Part shown: one piece after another, positions 12,252 to 25,700 of the stretch | Numbering within the stretch: position 1 is the stretch's first letter | Layout of the letters: every line of letters begins with the position of its first letter | NCBI GenBank assembly: GCA_032718565.1 | Contig: JAVGVS010000677.1 | Coordinates: forward strand, 82,674-146,673 | Direction: 5' to 3' | Length of the DNA: 64,000 nt | Source: Distichodus sexfasciatus | Taxonomy: Eukaryota > Chordata > Actinopteri > Characiformes > Distichodontidae | Translations under genes and position numbers: made by a program | The notes under the pieces: model-generated | What the model was told of the DNA's origin: nothing | The model's input: only the letters and a program-made list of their open reading frames with translations | The model's database searches: none

Positions 12252-14211
12252 TAGACACGCACCGATCCAACTTTTTCAGCTCTGATCCCGATGCCGATAC
12301 TTGGGCTTTAGGTATCGGCCAATCCTGAGTACTTCTAACCATGGGGAACGTTAGTAGCTAATGTACGCTATGTTAGTCGCTAATGCACGCTATGTTAGAT
12401 GTTAATGTACACTATGTTAGTTGCTAACGTTAGTCACTAATGCACACTATATTAGATGCTAACGTTAATCACTAATGTACACTATGCTAGTCGCTAATGT
12501 ACACTATGCTAGACACTAATGTACACTATATTAGATGCTAATGTACACTAAATTAGATAACTTTAGTCACTAATGTACACTATATTAGTCGCTAATATAC
12601 ACTATGTTAGATGCTAATGTACACTATGTTAGTCGCTAATGTACACTATGTTAGTTGCTAACGTTAGTCACTAATGTACACTATGCTAGTCACTAATGTA
12701 CACTATATTAGATGCTAATGTACACTAAATTAGATGCTAACGTTAGTCTCTAATGTACACTATGTTAGTCGCTAATATACACTATGCTAGTCACTAATGT
12801 ACACTATATTAGATGCTAATGTACACTATGCTAGTCACTAATGTACACTATATTAGATGCTAATGTACACTATGCTAGTCACTAAAGTACACTATATTAG
12901 ATGCTAATGTACACTATGTTAGTTACTAACGTTAGTCACTAATGTACACTATGTTAGTCGCTAATGTACACTATGTTAGATGCTAATGTACACTATGCTA
13001 GTCGCTAATGTACACTATGTTAGTCGCTAATGTACACTATGTTAGTCGCTAATGTACACTATGCTAGTCACTAATGTACACTATATTAGTTTCTAATGTA
13101 CACTATGTTAGTTGCTAACGTTAGTCGCTAATGTACACTATGTTAGTTGCTAACGTTAGTCACTAATATACAATATGTTAGTCGCTAATGTACACTATGC
13201 TAGTCACTAAAGTACACTATGTTAGTTGCTAACGTTAGTCACTAATGTACACTATGTTAGTCGCTAATGTACACTATGCTAGTCACTAATGTACACTATG
13301 CTAGTCACTAATGTACACTATGTTAGTTGCTAACGTTAGTCACTAATGTACACTATGCTAGTCACTAATGTACACTATGCTAGTCACTAATGTACACTAT
13401 GCTAGTCACTAATGTACACAATGCTAGTCACTAACGTACACTATGCTAGTCACTAATGTACACTATGTTAGTTGCTAACGTTAGTCGCTAATGTACACTA
13501 TGTTAGTTGCTAACATTAGTCACTAACGTACACTATGTTAGTCGCTAATGTCCACTGTGCTAGTAGCTAACGTTAGTCACTAATGTACACTATGTTAGTC
13601 GCTAATGTCCACTATGCTAGTCACTAATGTACACTATGTTAGTTGCTAACGTTAGTCACTAATGTACACTATGTTAGTTACTAACGTTAGTCACTAATGT
13701 ACACTATGTTAGTTGCTAACGTTAGTCACTAATGTACACTATGTTAGTCGCTAATGTCCACTGTGCTAGTCACTAATGTCCACTATGCTAGTCACTAATG
13801 TACACTATGTTAGTCGCTAATGTACACTATGCTAGTCACTAATGTACACTATGCTAGTCACTAATGTCCACTATGTTAGTCACTAATGTACACTATGTTA
13901 GTCGCTAATGTCCACTATGCTAGTCACTAATGTCCACTATGCTAGTCACTAATGTACACTATGTTAGTCGCTAAAGTTAGTCACTAATGTACACTATGTT
14001 AGTCGTGCCCCAGATCGGCAGGTTGTTTTAGTTAAGCAAAGTCGAGTATTTCCTTAAGCATCACAGAATAATCTGTCTCCTCGTCATAGGGAAATATACA
14101 AGTTATTCATTAAAAGCTGGTATCGGATCGGTACTCGAGATCGGCCCCTACCCATAGCCCAAGTTTCGTCATCGGTACTGGAACTGAACAAGTTGGATCC
14201 GTGCAGCCTTA
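12252..14211. mobile_element. hAT-like non-autonomous element carrying a 22-bp tandem array
   Basis: The left end reads gcaccgatccaactttttca and the right end, inverted, gcacggatccaacttgttca; 19 of 21 bases match over the inverted repeat. A second shared inner word, acttgggct, occurs on both sides in inverted orientation. Between them nearly everything is the tandem array at 12348-14006. The flanks tattctta and taatctta match 7 of 8 and could be a target duplication, but that reading needs a slightly uneven end assignment. Confidence 0.6.
12348..14006. repeat. Minisatellite array 1, 22-bp unit
   Basis: About 75 tandem units close to gctaatgtacactatgttag plus a two-base spacer (tc or tt). Variants alternate between tagtcgc, tagtcac and tagttgc junctions, and some insert ctaacgttag, a perfect 10-bp palindrome. 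The unit length is not a multiple of three and carries taa and tag, so every frame is closed. The same unit forms array 2 at 48632-49890. Confidence 0.95.
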
Positions 14212-16200
14212 ATCTTAATGCAGTTCAGCATGCGTTCAAAAACACCTCCCGTTCAGTTCTCATCACACGCTCATCCGTGCCGCGTCCACGTCCACGTCTT
14301 AAGAGTAAGAAACAAAAAAAAGTGTTTTCTCCATAACCTCAAATTGCATTAAACATGAACTTTCTCAAACACCGGTGTTTTTACAGATCCGTCTCCTGTG
14401 TGCGCTGCATAAAAAATTAATCAACTGCCTCAAAAAAAAAAGCAGCTTGAGGTTAAGCGGTAAACGTGTGTGTAGGTAGAAGATGTGTGTTCCTAATAAA
14501 AGGCCTCGGAGTGTAATTTCAAGTGAGGCACTAAAACTTCACGGCGAACAGTGTAAGTGTTACTCACGTCCTCCGCCTTGGGCTACGCTCGTACGCTGAA
14601 CCTAACCGCGGTTGGCCGCCATTTGTACTGTGCGAAGTTTAATGGAGCACAACCCACTCCCCCTTCATTAGGCGCTCTCCTAATCTCGGCACGGCCTGTT
14701 AATGTGGTAACAGACTGTTAGCCATTAGGGCGAAAACTACACCGCAAGCTCACCTCGGAGACGTCTGTTCAGAGTAAACGACAGCGGTCCGATTTACGGA
14801 ACGATGCCACGTGTCTGTGGGGAAACGAAGCGGTCGAAAAAGCGCATTGCGAACCCTAAAACTGCTCCAGCGCGGGATGACGTCACCGACACGCTGGAAA
14901 GGCCGCAAATATGCAGGCGGAGTTAATGATGACAGCCTAATTAAGACTGGCCAGTTTCTGCCGGCAAAGTGCGATATACCACAGCCCGGGGCCAAACAAA
15001 CACGCAAACAGTAAACAGTGAGCTCATAGGCGGGAGCGAACCCAGCCTTACATCATCCCTTTTAACCCGGGTGTGTGAGATTCTGGCGCTGCCAAGACTT
15101 ACCGAGGCCTATAGCGAGGGTGGAGAGTTTTATTCCTTCACGTTCTATAGCTCCAAGACGTAAATAGGCCAGACGGGCGGCGGGAGGGCTCGGACGTCAA
15201 ACGTGCGAGTCTCCAGCTGGAGAAATAACATGGTGTACGACTTCAAACGGCAGTCTGACCATCGGCGCATTCCTGCGGGCGGCGGACCGGCCGAGGGTTT
15301 TTAGGCCTCGGTTTGGGGCTCGCGCCACATCTGAGGGCCGCGAGCAGGGCCAGGAGATGGCCTTTCCCATAACGGAGGCCTTTGAGCGGAGCCACTTTCG
15401 GCGGCCCGACATCACAGCCCAGATCACAGCATTGTTCACATTCTAGGCCAGAACAATGCAGCTTCAGCAGTTTGGTCACGGCAGCTCTGGTTAAGGCGTC
15501 TCCGCGGATTAAGACCTCACATGATGGCGTGGTGTGGGCGAAAGAGGAGTCACATCAACGTTTTGCTGAATGAGGCATAGACTGGCCTGGATTTTTACTG
15601 AATGTTCCTGTTACTACGTACACACTGACCATACTGTGGTTAGGGCTGGGTACTGAAACTCATTTCGGTACTAAAATACGGAGAGCCTCCATGTAATGAG
15701 CTGTGCTTGTTTTGATGAGACAAGAACCCATTTGCAAAACAAGAGACAGGGAGCTAGAGCATATGTTCCGAGTTACGATGTTTCAACGTAGTATTTTTTC
15801 TTCTTACGATTACGATAGCGATACGAAAAATTGTAAAGGTTCCGCAGACGGGCAAACGTAGCAGCTAAATGGTACGATATGTAGGGACGTTGCCGGGATG
15901 TACGCATCTGCCGCCTTGTGAGACGCCTCAAATGAGCTTTTGGACAGACCGTGGCACGCCCTGCGCTCTCAAAGGCGTTATTCTATGGCTTGTGTGGCAC
16001 AAGAACGGGTTTGAGCTGGCTGGCACTCAGTTACACATTAAAAATACTGTAATAAACCAGCATGAGCCTTTGGCCTCGTTCACACGGACGTTGAACCAGG
16101 CGTTTTTCTGGCGTTCGTGGCGCCAGGTGAGCGCCGACTGAACGCCGATCGTTTTTCTGCTCATTGGAGCAAATCAAAGTGTTCACACGGGCGTTCATGC
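14212..16200. other. Intron/unassigned, no gene seen
   Basis: It is partly GC-rich (14570-15440), with no splice-bounded exon that fits CEP112. A hAT-like end tagggctgggtactgaaac begins at 15642. Near 16080-16200, ctcgttcacacggacgttg and tgttcacacgggcgttcatg look like the ends of a short inverted-repeat element. Confidence 0.5.
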
Positions 16201-16207
16201 TATTGTG

Positions 16208-16682
16208 ATGAATGAATCGGACGCCATGTGACTGAGATATCAACATTCAAAGACGCTTGCTGCGGTCGCGGCTACGTTTGTATTTACGGTAGCCTACGCT
16301 GCATTCACAGCCACACGGATAGCCTACCTGCGTTAGGTTAACTGAACTCGGGAGACAGAGATGGATTCCAGAGAAATATCTTCACGTTAGTCAACCAGTG
16401 AAGATATAATTATTGAAGTATGTAATTATTGTAAGTAGAGCGGTCAAAACAGAAACTTTTAACATTCTGCTGGAATTGAATTCCTCACCTCAAGAAAGTC
16501 ACGTTTTTAGGATGGAAAGGGTACGTTTTTCAGTGAAACTGATTCCCAACAGTATAGACCTTCCACTGTTTCAAAACACTAAAAACAAAAAATCCCAAAT
16601 TTTACTCCACGCAACAGAAACGGTTGTTTTTCTCGGAAACCTCCTCGCGACAAGCGACTGGTTTTGCCGTGGAGAGTCACAA
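16208..16682 (+). mobile_element. MITE copy 1, 'gaccctccacgg' terminal-repeat family, 5' truncated
   Basis: The interior matches the complete copy at 18697-19317 (gactgagatatcaacattca, cacacggatagcctacctgc, cattctgctggaattgaatt). It ends with gcgacaagcgactggttttg followed by ccgtggagagtcac at 16667-16680. It lies about 37 bp from the donor of CEP112 exon I. Confidence 0.8.
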
Positions 16683-16718
16683 ATATTCTGCTTTCCCGCA
16701 CCGTCTGTATTGACCTAC

Positions 16719-16798
16719 CTGAGCGCATCCTCCAGCCTGCCGCTCTTCTTCCTAGCCTCGGTCCTTTCCTGCTCCAGTTCGGCCTGCAGAGCCTGCAC
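16719..16798 (-). CDS. cep112: CEP112 exon I (most 3' visible exon)
   Basis: This 80-bp exon starts after cccctgtgcag and ends with two bases of a codon before gtaggtca. It encodes VQALQAELEQERTEARKKSG and then RLEDAL. A second possible acceptor lies 6 bp further in (gtgcag), so the first two codons could be skipped; the longer form keeps the family spacing. The donor is about 37 bp from the inverted-repeat end of a MITE (16208-16682). No following exon was recognised down to position 1. Confidence 0.9.
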
Positions 16799-19700
16799 CT
16801 GCACAGGGGGACGGCAGAGGCGTCAATCACTCGTCACGTCCCGCCCCACCCTCGGTGCCTCTTTGCACAGCTGCTGCTCTCATTCCTTCCCCGGTTCCCC
16901 TGCGTTTCCTCAATCCTTCCGTCGGGGGTTAAGGGTCAGCCCCGCCCACCCCCCTGCAGGTGTATACAGCTCCGGCTGCGCAGATGTGCCCGGCTCAGCG
17001 TCCACCTTAACGGCCCTGGCCGAGGCTTTGAAGGCCCAGGTGTTTCAGAGCTGATCTTAAAACTTGATCTCCGCTTGATTGCACCAAGCCCAGTTGATTA
17101 GGACAGCGTTTTTGGGGGGGTGGGGGTGGGGGGTGGGTTATGGCAGCGCGAAGGCTTTGAAGAAGTCTTAAAAGGGACCCCGTTAAAACGTTCAAAAGTG
17201 GGCCGACGGCAATCAAACGAGGGCCGGACGAAAAGCAAAGGACCGTCCGGTGAATACTTCTCTCTCGTTTAGGGTAACACCTCGGACACCCGACAGGGTG
17301 CTATGCTTGGGCACGTACATAACCCAGTAACAGGCTCTGGTCTTTACAACCTTGACGTTTAAAATCATCAAAGCAAAATAGAAGCAATTGAGAGCCTTTA
17401 ATCTCGGGACCTGGACTGCACGGGTCGGTTAATATCTCTTTAGTGTGGGGCGCCCGGACGGGAACGCGTTCTGCGATTAATTCGAGAACAGGCTCGAGTT
17501 AACGAGCGTAAATGACGGCATTTATCCAATTGGTGCTTCTAATTATCCAATCGAAGCGCTTAGATTAACTGCAGAAGAACTACAATCCAGCCCGCCAGTC
17601 AAACGGAGAGTATCGCGTGAGACATTACAGTGATTCCACTCACAACTGAAGGCTGGAGCTCTGTCTGGACTTTAGACTTCATAACAGAAAATTCACCTTT
17701 CTATCGCTGCTGTGTCGGAGGTCCGCCGTCTCCTGCTGCATCTTATTCTCCAGCTCCTGGCGGAAGCGAAAACCAGAAAGACTTCAGTCATCTTTTGAGC
17801 TTTAGTTCTTCCACCCGAGATATCGCAATTGATTTGGAATCACATATAATCGATCCAGAAATCCCAGCAATCGATAGGCGGATAAAGAAAACAACCACTG
17901 TTGCTTCGCTGGTTATTGGTTCATGTTTATTGGTCAGTTTTACAGCAGGGCTAAAGGGCCGCGGTTTAGAAGCGAGCGCTCACCCTGAGCTGTCTCTGCC
18001 GTCGGTTCTCGCTGTCCTGCAGCTGCAGTTTGAGTTGAGCCACCATCCGCTCCAGCTCCTCAATCACCTCGGACGCCTGCCAGCAACACCCAGCACATCC
18101 CAACAACGTTATCCAAACATTATCCGAATGTTTTTAAATGTTGCTAGAGTGAAACTGCACACGTTCTGGCTGTTGTGGATTTCATTTACATTTAACCGTT
18201 TGCTAGACTCCGAGCCTTTTCCGTGTTATAGGTGTGTGCATACAGGTGTGTTAAAGTGTTTCGTGCCCGTTCTAACCCAACCTTCTAAACCTCATCAAGA
18301 AACCACACACTGTCTAGGGGTGGGCGATTCAGAAAATCTCACGAAGCGATTCCGATTCTTGGGCTCACAATTTGATTCAAAATCGATTCACGATTCATAA
18401 ACGATTCACGGCAGACCAACCAAAAAAAATCACACTGAATCAAATGTAGTTTAATAAACGTAAAGCGCATGACTCTATTTCCTTCATGCTCACGCACAGG
18501 AGGTCTATCTGGGTAGATTTCGACGTTGTGCCATCTGCAGGACTGGCGAGCTGAACGCGTGTCATGGAAAAGGTAACCTAGTACCGCCACGTTAGATGAA
18601 AAATATGAATTGATTTTGAGTCGACAGAGAAAGAACCGTGATTCGATTCGATTTCTTCCACGGAGACCTACACAGTGTTTTTCTTCTTTGTTTATTTGTG
18701 ACCCTCCACGGAAAAACCAGTCGCTTGTCGCAAATTTTCAAAATTGAGTTATGATGTTTTCAAAACGATACCTATCTCGAATGAATCGGACGACATATGA
18801 CTGAGATATCAACATTCAAAGGAGTCGGGTTTCTCCTGTCACGCCAAGTGAGAAACGGAGAAATCTGCCTTTGAAGTTGACTATCGGCACTCCTGAGCGG
18901 CTAGAATGCTTTTTGGCGGCTACGTTTGCATTCACGGTAACCTCATGCATTCACAGCCACGGATAGCCTACCTGCGTTGGATTAACTGAACTAGAAGGAG
19001 GCAGATGGATTCCGGAGAAATATCTTCACGCTAGTCCTTAGTGGATTTACCGTAAATATTGGAGTGAAGCCCGGTCGAAACCGAAACTTTTAACATTCTG
19101 CTGGAATTGAATTCCTCACCTCCAAGAAAGTCACATTTTGGGATGGAATGGTAGAGTTTTCCAGCGAGAATTTATTTACAACAATACCAGTATAGACCTT
19201 CCACTGTTTCAAAACACCTAAAATAAAAAATCAAAATTTTACCCCGCCAGCATAAGCGCTCGTTTTTCTGGAAACCTCTGTTGCGACCAAGCGCCTGTTT
19301 TTTGCGTGGAGGTCACATATGTGTTAGTGTTGGGTGTGTTATGTTTTAGTGGAATTTGTTTGAGATTTACCCAGGCAATTCTATCGGTGATGTTGATGTG
19401 CGCATGCATCGTATGTTCGCCTGCGACTATTTAAAGCCTTCTGTTCTGCACTACTGCGATGAACTCAAGCCGTTAAACATATTTATTATGTTATGTTATG
19501 TTATTGCGGCGAGCAGATATTATCTGTTTTTTATTCCACACACCGTTTCTGTCCGCTTCTTCTCCTACAGATTTTCTGCTAGAAACTTCATCCCCACCTC
19601 AAAACATCCTTCTTTTCTGTCGTCCCCCCGCCCAGGAAGCCATTTGCTTTCTTGTTTTCGCTCATTAAGAATCCATGGACGCCAGCATTGGCTTGGCAGC

Positions 19701-22700
19701 TTTCCTCGGCCTGTTCTCCTGCACTCCGCACTCGTCTTTTTCTTGTTCTCCCTTCATCCCTCGCTCTTTCCCCATTCACTTCAATGCATTTTCGTCAGTC
19801 TTTTTACTCGGCCAGTTTTCATTTCACAGCCACAAAACTTGATATTATCAGCCTTATATTGCTTACCTTTCTTGTGGAAATGCCTCTAGTTAAAACCCGA
19901 ATATGCTTGGGAAGGAGAAAGGCATCTGCTGGCTAGCGGTACCTTCACAGCAGAAAGCGCGTGCTCTTTCTGGAAGTGGTTCATATCGGCGTCGTGTTTG
20001 GCTCGGAGTTTCTGCAGCGTCTCTTCGTGCTTCTCGCTCTGCAGATCATTCTCTCGCTGGAGAGACGTATTCCTGATGCATGTACACACAAGAACACACA
20101 CACACACAAACTGTCTGATTACAATGATTACAGAAGCACACATTTGGACTAAAACCTCATTTTTCAGCACACACACACACACACACAAACTCGTTCAACT
20201 TATCTTCGTGGGGACATTGCATAGACTCCCATAATGACTAGCTGTATATAATTCTAACTCTAACCTCAGTAACCAAAAGCACATCTTTTACCTCTTTAAG
20301 TTTCTCAAATAAAACATTTTCTAGTCATTTCTCCTCATGGGGACCTCTCAAGTGTCCCCACAAAGCCCAGAAAAAAAAGAATAAAAGTGATTTTAGGGAC
20401 AAAAGGTCCCCACAACGCACAAAAACACACACACGAACGCACACACACAGTTACAGTAGCCCACCAGTAGAACTGGTTGGTTTCTGATTACAGAAGTCGG
20501 TTAAACAAGGCAGAGCTAGTGAAAGACTGGAGTCTTTAACAGTGCATCTATAAAGTGTTTTTTAGCGAGAATAAGCTGAACTACTTTTAAGCTAAAATAT
20601 AAAAATAATGTCATAAAAACTTAAATACATAAATAAAATTTTTAAAATCAGTGTACATGATAAAAGAAGTGTGTTTTACTGCAGGTTGAGGAAAATGAAT
20701 TAAGCTTTTGTCACACCCCAAACCAGTGGTTTCCCAACCTGAGGTCCGCTAGAGATACATGAGATTACAATTTTTTCTGCACTGAGTTACCAAAATTATG
20801 TTGTACACATTCTGTACAATAAATTATTACCCAGTCAATATTGTGTGTGTGTATAGAATGTAAACAAAACCTACAACACATGTTTGTTTTGCAAATAAAA
20901 AGTTTATATTAATCACTTTATTCTTTTTGTGCGTCTATGCAGGTAGGAGTTGGGATTGGGGGCCTGGCTTGTCTTGGACACAGGCAAGGGGGGCTTCAAG
21001 GAAAAAAGATTTTAAGCCTAGACACATTTGGGTTGTTGGCGAGGCTGCACCAACCAAGGTGTGTGTGGGTGTGTGTTGTCTCAAGTCTTAGAAACGAAGG
21101 CAGGTCAAGTTCAAGAGTTTGAGCTGAGAGTCTAAAAGCAATAGAACTGAATCAAACCACTGAGCAACAAAAACTGTAGACACTGGTGCATTGCTGTTAA
21201 AAAAAAGGAGTGAAAATCGTCTGACTTCAAGTTACAACTATAAAGCCTCCAGCTGTTTAAGTCTTGTTCCTTAATCATTCTTAAACTGGGCGTGTCTTTG
21301 CGTTGCCAGCGACTACCTGACCAATCCGGAGTGCCTTACAAAAACCGTGGTAGGGGCCTGATTTCCATATCACCGGAAAGCAGCAGACGGAATCGCGAAT
21401 TCGTAAAATATAATGGAATCTGTTGTTATGGCAGGGCGTCATTATAATTCGCTGATAGCGGTGTGTGGGCAAAGCAAAGCAAGGGTTTCTAATCCATTTT
21501 GGCCGCTGCAGCCCCCTGTACGTCTTACCTGTTGAGGCGGGACTCAGCTTTCCCTTTCGCCTTTTGAACACCACAGAGGGGAGAAACGTCAGCGGTCAGC
21601 TATGGTGAAAGAGGCTGGCTGCGAAGTCCTCAAAAATGGCGGAATAGTGTTGAGTCGCTAAGTTTAGAGCAGAAGCGATACCCAAAGCGATTTTCTGAAC
21701 CGGAGAACAACTCTTTTATCGTTTTTGCCCAGCACCACGATGGACTGCACCTGAAACACGTGGCAACTGACCACTTACGGTCAAAAGCTTCGCATCAAGC
21801 GTTTTTTGCTGGGAAAAAATGAATGTTTTTGTTGCTACAGAAATGTTTTACCGAAAGCAGTAAATGTTCTGCTGGGCAATGCGTTCTTGAAGTTGAATAA
21901 CAGTCGTTTAATGTGAATCGTTTTTCTATTGCGTTGTTCTTTTTTCCTTTCCACTCCATAATTAGACACTTTTTAGGTGAATAAATATGATTGTAGCGTA
22001 AAACACGGATTCGGAGGCAAATGAAGCAGATTCAGGAAAACCAGCGAAGTTCTGGGAGCCCTCGACAGTCAGTCCAGAATAAACACTCTCTGCTTATACT
22101 GCATGTGGCTATATTTGTTATTAACACTGAAATCATTAAAGACAACGCCAATCTAAGCGGCTGGTCTGTGGCCACACGTCAGCGTATGCAGGACAATAAG
22201 GGAAGGAAAACATTCAGCTCATCACGATGTTGCCTTGAACATCATACATGACAAAAAAAATCATTCAATTAAAAGACCGTTAAGTCTAAGATCTGACGTC
22301 AAGTCTCAAGTCTGACTCAAGTCCAAGTCGCGAACTATAATCCCCATCTCTGTGTGAGTGGGGTTTTTTTTGTTTTTTTTTTGGGTGGGGTGGGTTTACC
22401 TGCGGTTGGCCTCCTGCAACTCAGTGCTGATGGCAGCGATCTGGATCTCCAGTTCCCCCTTCTCCTGCGTCACCTTCTTCCTGAGCAGGTTGCCGTTCTC
22501 CACCTCCACTGAGAGCTGCTTCACCCGTGACTCCAGTTCCCTCACGGTCTCCTCCTATACCAAAAACCTTTGGCTTTTGGTGGTCTTTGTTCTTCGCCCA
22601 GATCCTAAGCACAAACCGGCCTCTGGAGAAATCTGGTTAAGCGCAAGAGTATAAGTCAAGTGCAAAGAGTTCTCTCAAGAGACAGCTTAGCGTGAAATGA

Positions 22701-25700
22701 CCTCGGCTCTCCCGGTCAGACTATTATCTCACGCTTAGCTTAAAACCCGGGAACGAAATGTCCAGTACTTCACATCTTAGATGTTAAATTTTATTCGGAA
22801 GATTAACTAAAACTTTCAACCTTTTTTTTGGAGTTAAAAAAAAACAAAAACAATCCGCAATGTAAGGAAAACACGTTCTGGAGAGCAGGTGTGGACGCTA
22901 AATCACGACCAGATATCAAGCGATGAAGCCCGTCCGCTCACTCGCTCAGGCGCAGACACGCGCTCTTCTTGCCTCATCCTTAATGGAAGGCACTGTCCCT
23001 CTCCACGGCAGCTGGTATGCAGGCTGATACAGGTGATGACAGGCTAGTGATTTAAGATACACAGCCCAGCTGATGAAAGTGGTCAGTGTTGAAAGGCGGT
23101 TTCTGGGAATCTTGGCGAAGCGCTGCCAAGAAGTGGAAAAAATGGGCCTTTAGCCGGTGCCGGCGTAAAGCGTGGGCGATCTGAAGAATGACAAAGTTTC
23201 TGCTGCAGCAGCGGGTGGCCAGTTAAACCGCCAGTTCGCTGCCGATGTCGCGGACAAAGCGACAACCAGAATATTTCCGTCTCTGTCGCGCTGACAGTCG
23301 CGGTGAGTTGGATCGGAGACGGCGATTCGTGATTCAAAAGGGTATTAAGTCACCGTTTCCTCGCGGCCAATCGCTCTGCCATCAGGTCGACCTGGCCCTT
23401 TTTCCGCTTCGCTTCGGCATCAGCTGTGAGTACTCCAGTTACTGGGTTCATGTCTTTGATGGAGTGTGTGCTGTTAGAACTCGGGTTACTGTGGTAATCC
23501 TAACTCTTCGTGGAAGAGAGTTCTTAAATCAACTGGCGTGGCCGTCCTTCCTATTCCCGCTCTCAGCCGCGTTTGGGCTAACCACCACGCCACAAGGGCT
23601 CACGGCTAACGCGTAGCAATCCATTATATCCTAACCAGATCGCTGTCGAATTGTGAAAGTGAGGCATTGGGTTGAAATCCTAACCGGATCCCTTACGAAT
23701 GGCGAGCATTGGGCAATCGATTGCAGTTTATGGCGTCTGTCTGTTACGCCGCCATCATATCAGATCGCCCGACCGTCGATGACTTATCCGCGATGCGTTA
23801 ATTAAGCGCTACTCGCGCCGTCTGATCCAGTCTTGAGATGTAAGAAGGGTTGGAGACTATATGGAGTGCCACGTCATGAAAGATATCTTTTAACGTAATG
23901 TTTGAAAAATAAAACTAAGACGTGCGATGTAGTAAATGACTATATAATGACCATCGAGTATAAATCCTAACGTCATTGTTAAACACATACGTGCCCGCTT
24001 TCCGGTTATTACTTTTCCATACGTCAAATCAGACAGCTCGCTCCCCTGCCCGTCCAGAGAACTCTCCTAGCGCACTTACGCGTTTGGTACCGCTTTCGTG
24101 TTTTCGCTTCTCTCTTTCGCTCCCGCCCTGTGGCGTCACATCGCATCAAAACTAGAGCCATAAAATGGCTTGCCGTAAAAAATACGTAGCGTAAATTCCA
24201 AAAGCAGCGGCGCAAATGTATGTGAAACTTCATGAGGGCGACAATGAAATCGAGTCTTGTGATTGTGATAATAATGGCGCCCAAACTGTATTTTTCCTCT
24301 CTCAATGTTAAATGTCCTCTGCATAAAGTAGATTACCCGACGGCTTTTCGGTGAGATTTCTACCTGCGCGGTTTGAAAGGGGCGGGTTTTGGCAGTTGGG
24401 GGCGGGGTATTGACAGTTTCTACCTGCGAATCCTATTGGCCGATGGCTCCTGGTTTTGTGATTGACTGCACGCTACAGAAAGTTTTTACAGAAAAACCAA
24501 AAGATGGCGGAGGAAGAAGGAACAGCGGCAAACAGGTTAAGCGCCAAGTTATAGTTTATCGACCTTATAATAATAATTTAATGGTGGAGTCTTGTTTAAT
24601 AAACGCATAATCAATGGCTTGTCCCAATATAAAGTATAAAGTTTGCTATATTATACTTCCAGATAAGAATAAAATTTTATGCAACATAGGACCGAATTTA
24701 TCATTTATACAGTGATTTAGAGGAAATTTCACGGTATTGAGATATATATGGTGTATCGTGATATAGCTTAAAAATACCGTGATATTATTTTATGCCGTAT
24801 CGCCCAGCCCTAACACAACCTGTCACAAGTCTGGATATGGTTTGAACAAGTGTGTCTCTATGTATTGAAGACATCAAATCAACGAAAGAACACATACAAA
24901 ATTATGCAGTAAACAAATGAGTGTTACATCAGAACGTTTTATATTTTACATCCTCAAGTGAGTGATTACTTGTCGTTGTGAACACACCACAGCACAGCAC
25001 ACAGTTCACCACAGGGCTGGGCGATATGGCATAAAACTTTATACTTCATATTGGGGCAAGACAAGTGGCCAAAGGGGCCGCTGATTGGCAATGTATTAGC
25101 GTGTAAGACCTAACTATGCAATTATTATAAGTGCGATAAACTATAACTGCGTTTAACCTAGCTGCGCCGTTCCTCTTTCCGAAACATGCATCTCACCCGC
25201 TCCCAAACTGCCAAAACCCGGCCCTTTCAACCCGCCTGCGTAGAAATCTCACTCGAGCAAAAAAGCCGCTCGTCGGTAACCTATTTCAGCGTTTTAACTG
25301 TCGAAGGAAAAAAGACATTCGTGGAGAAAAAATACGTTCGCGGCGCAATATTATCTGTCAGCGCTTTTCGATTCTTAATGTTGTGCTCTCGAGTTTCACA
25401 TTTGCGCGCGCGACTTTGAAATTTACACAAAATTTTTGCGGCAAGCCATTTTGCGCGCTCTAGTTTTGGCACTGATGTGACGGCGTAGGCGGGGGAGCGA
25501 GCAGAGAAGCGAAACAATGTTCGAAACGTGCATGCGCTAGGAGAGTTTTCTGGATGGGCGGGGAGCAAGCTGTCTGCTTTGACGGGGCAGAAAAGCAAAA
25601 CTGGAAAGCGAAGTACATGCTGCCTGTTTAACAATAGCGTTAGGATTTATACTTCGATGATCATGTAGTCATTGCTACATTGCGTGGAACAAGCCGAGAT

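Noticed and set aside
12348..14006. CRISPR-like array of repeats
   Set aside because: The units are directly adjacent without spacers, in eukaryotic intron DNA, and vary gradually like a minisatellite.
1..16700. Further 3' CEP112 exons
   Set aside because: I looked for minus-strand heptad-rich segments with AG/GT boundaries starting in the phase left by exon I and found none I could support; the window probably ends within a long intron.
16413..17054. 213-codon plus-strand frame
   Set aside because: It runs across MITE copy 1 and antisense to CEP112 exon I; the composition comes from the repeat and the antisense strand, and no domain is seen.
17630..18400. 256-codon plus-strand frame, the longest in the window
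   Set aside because: It is antisense to exons H and G and to intron between them, and enters a hAT-like fragment at its end. Splice signals on the minus strand explain the coding-like parts.
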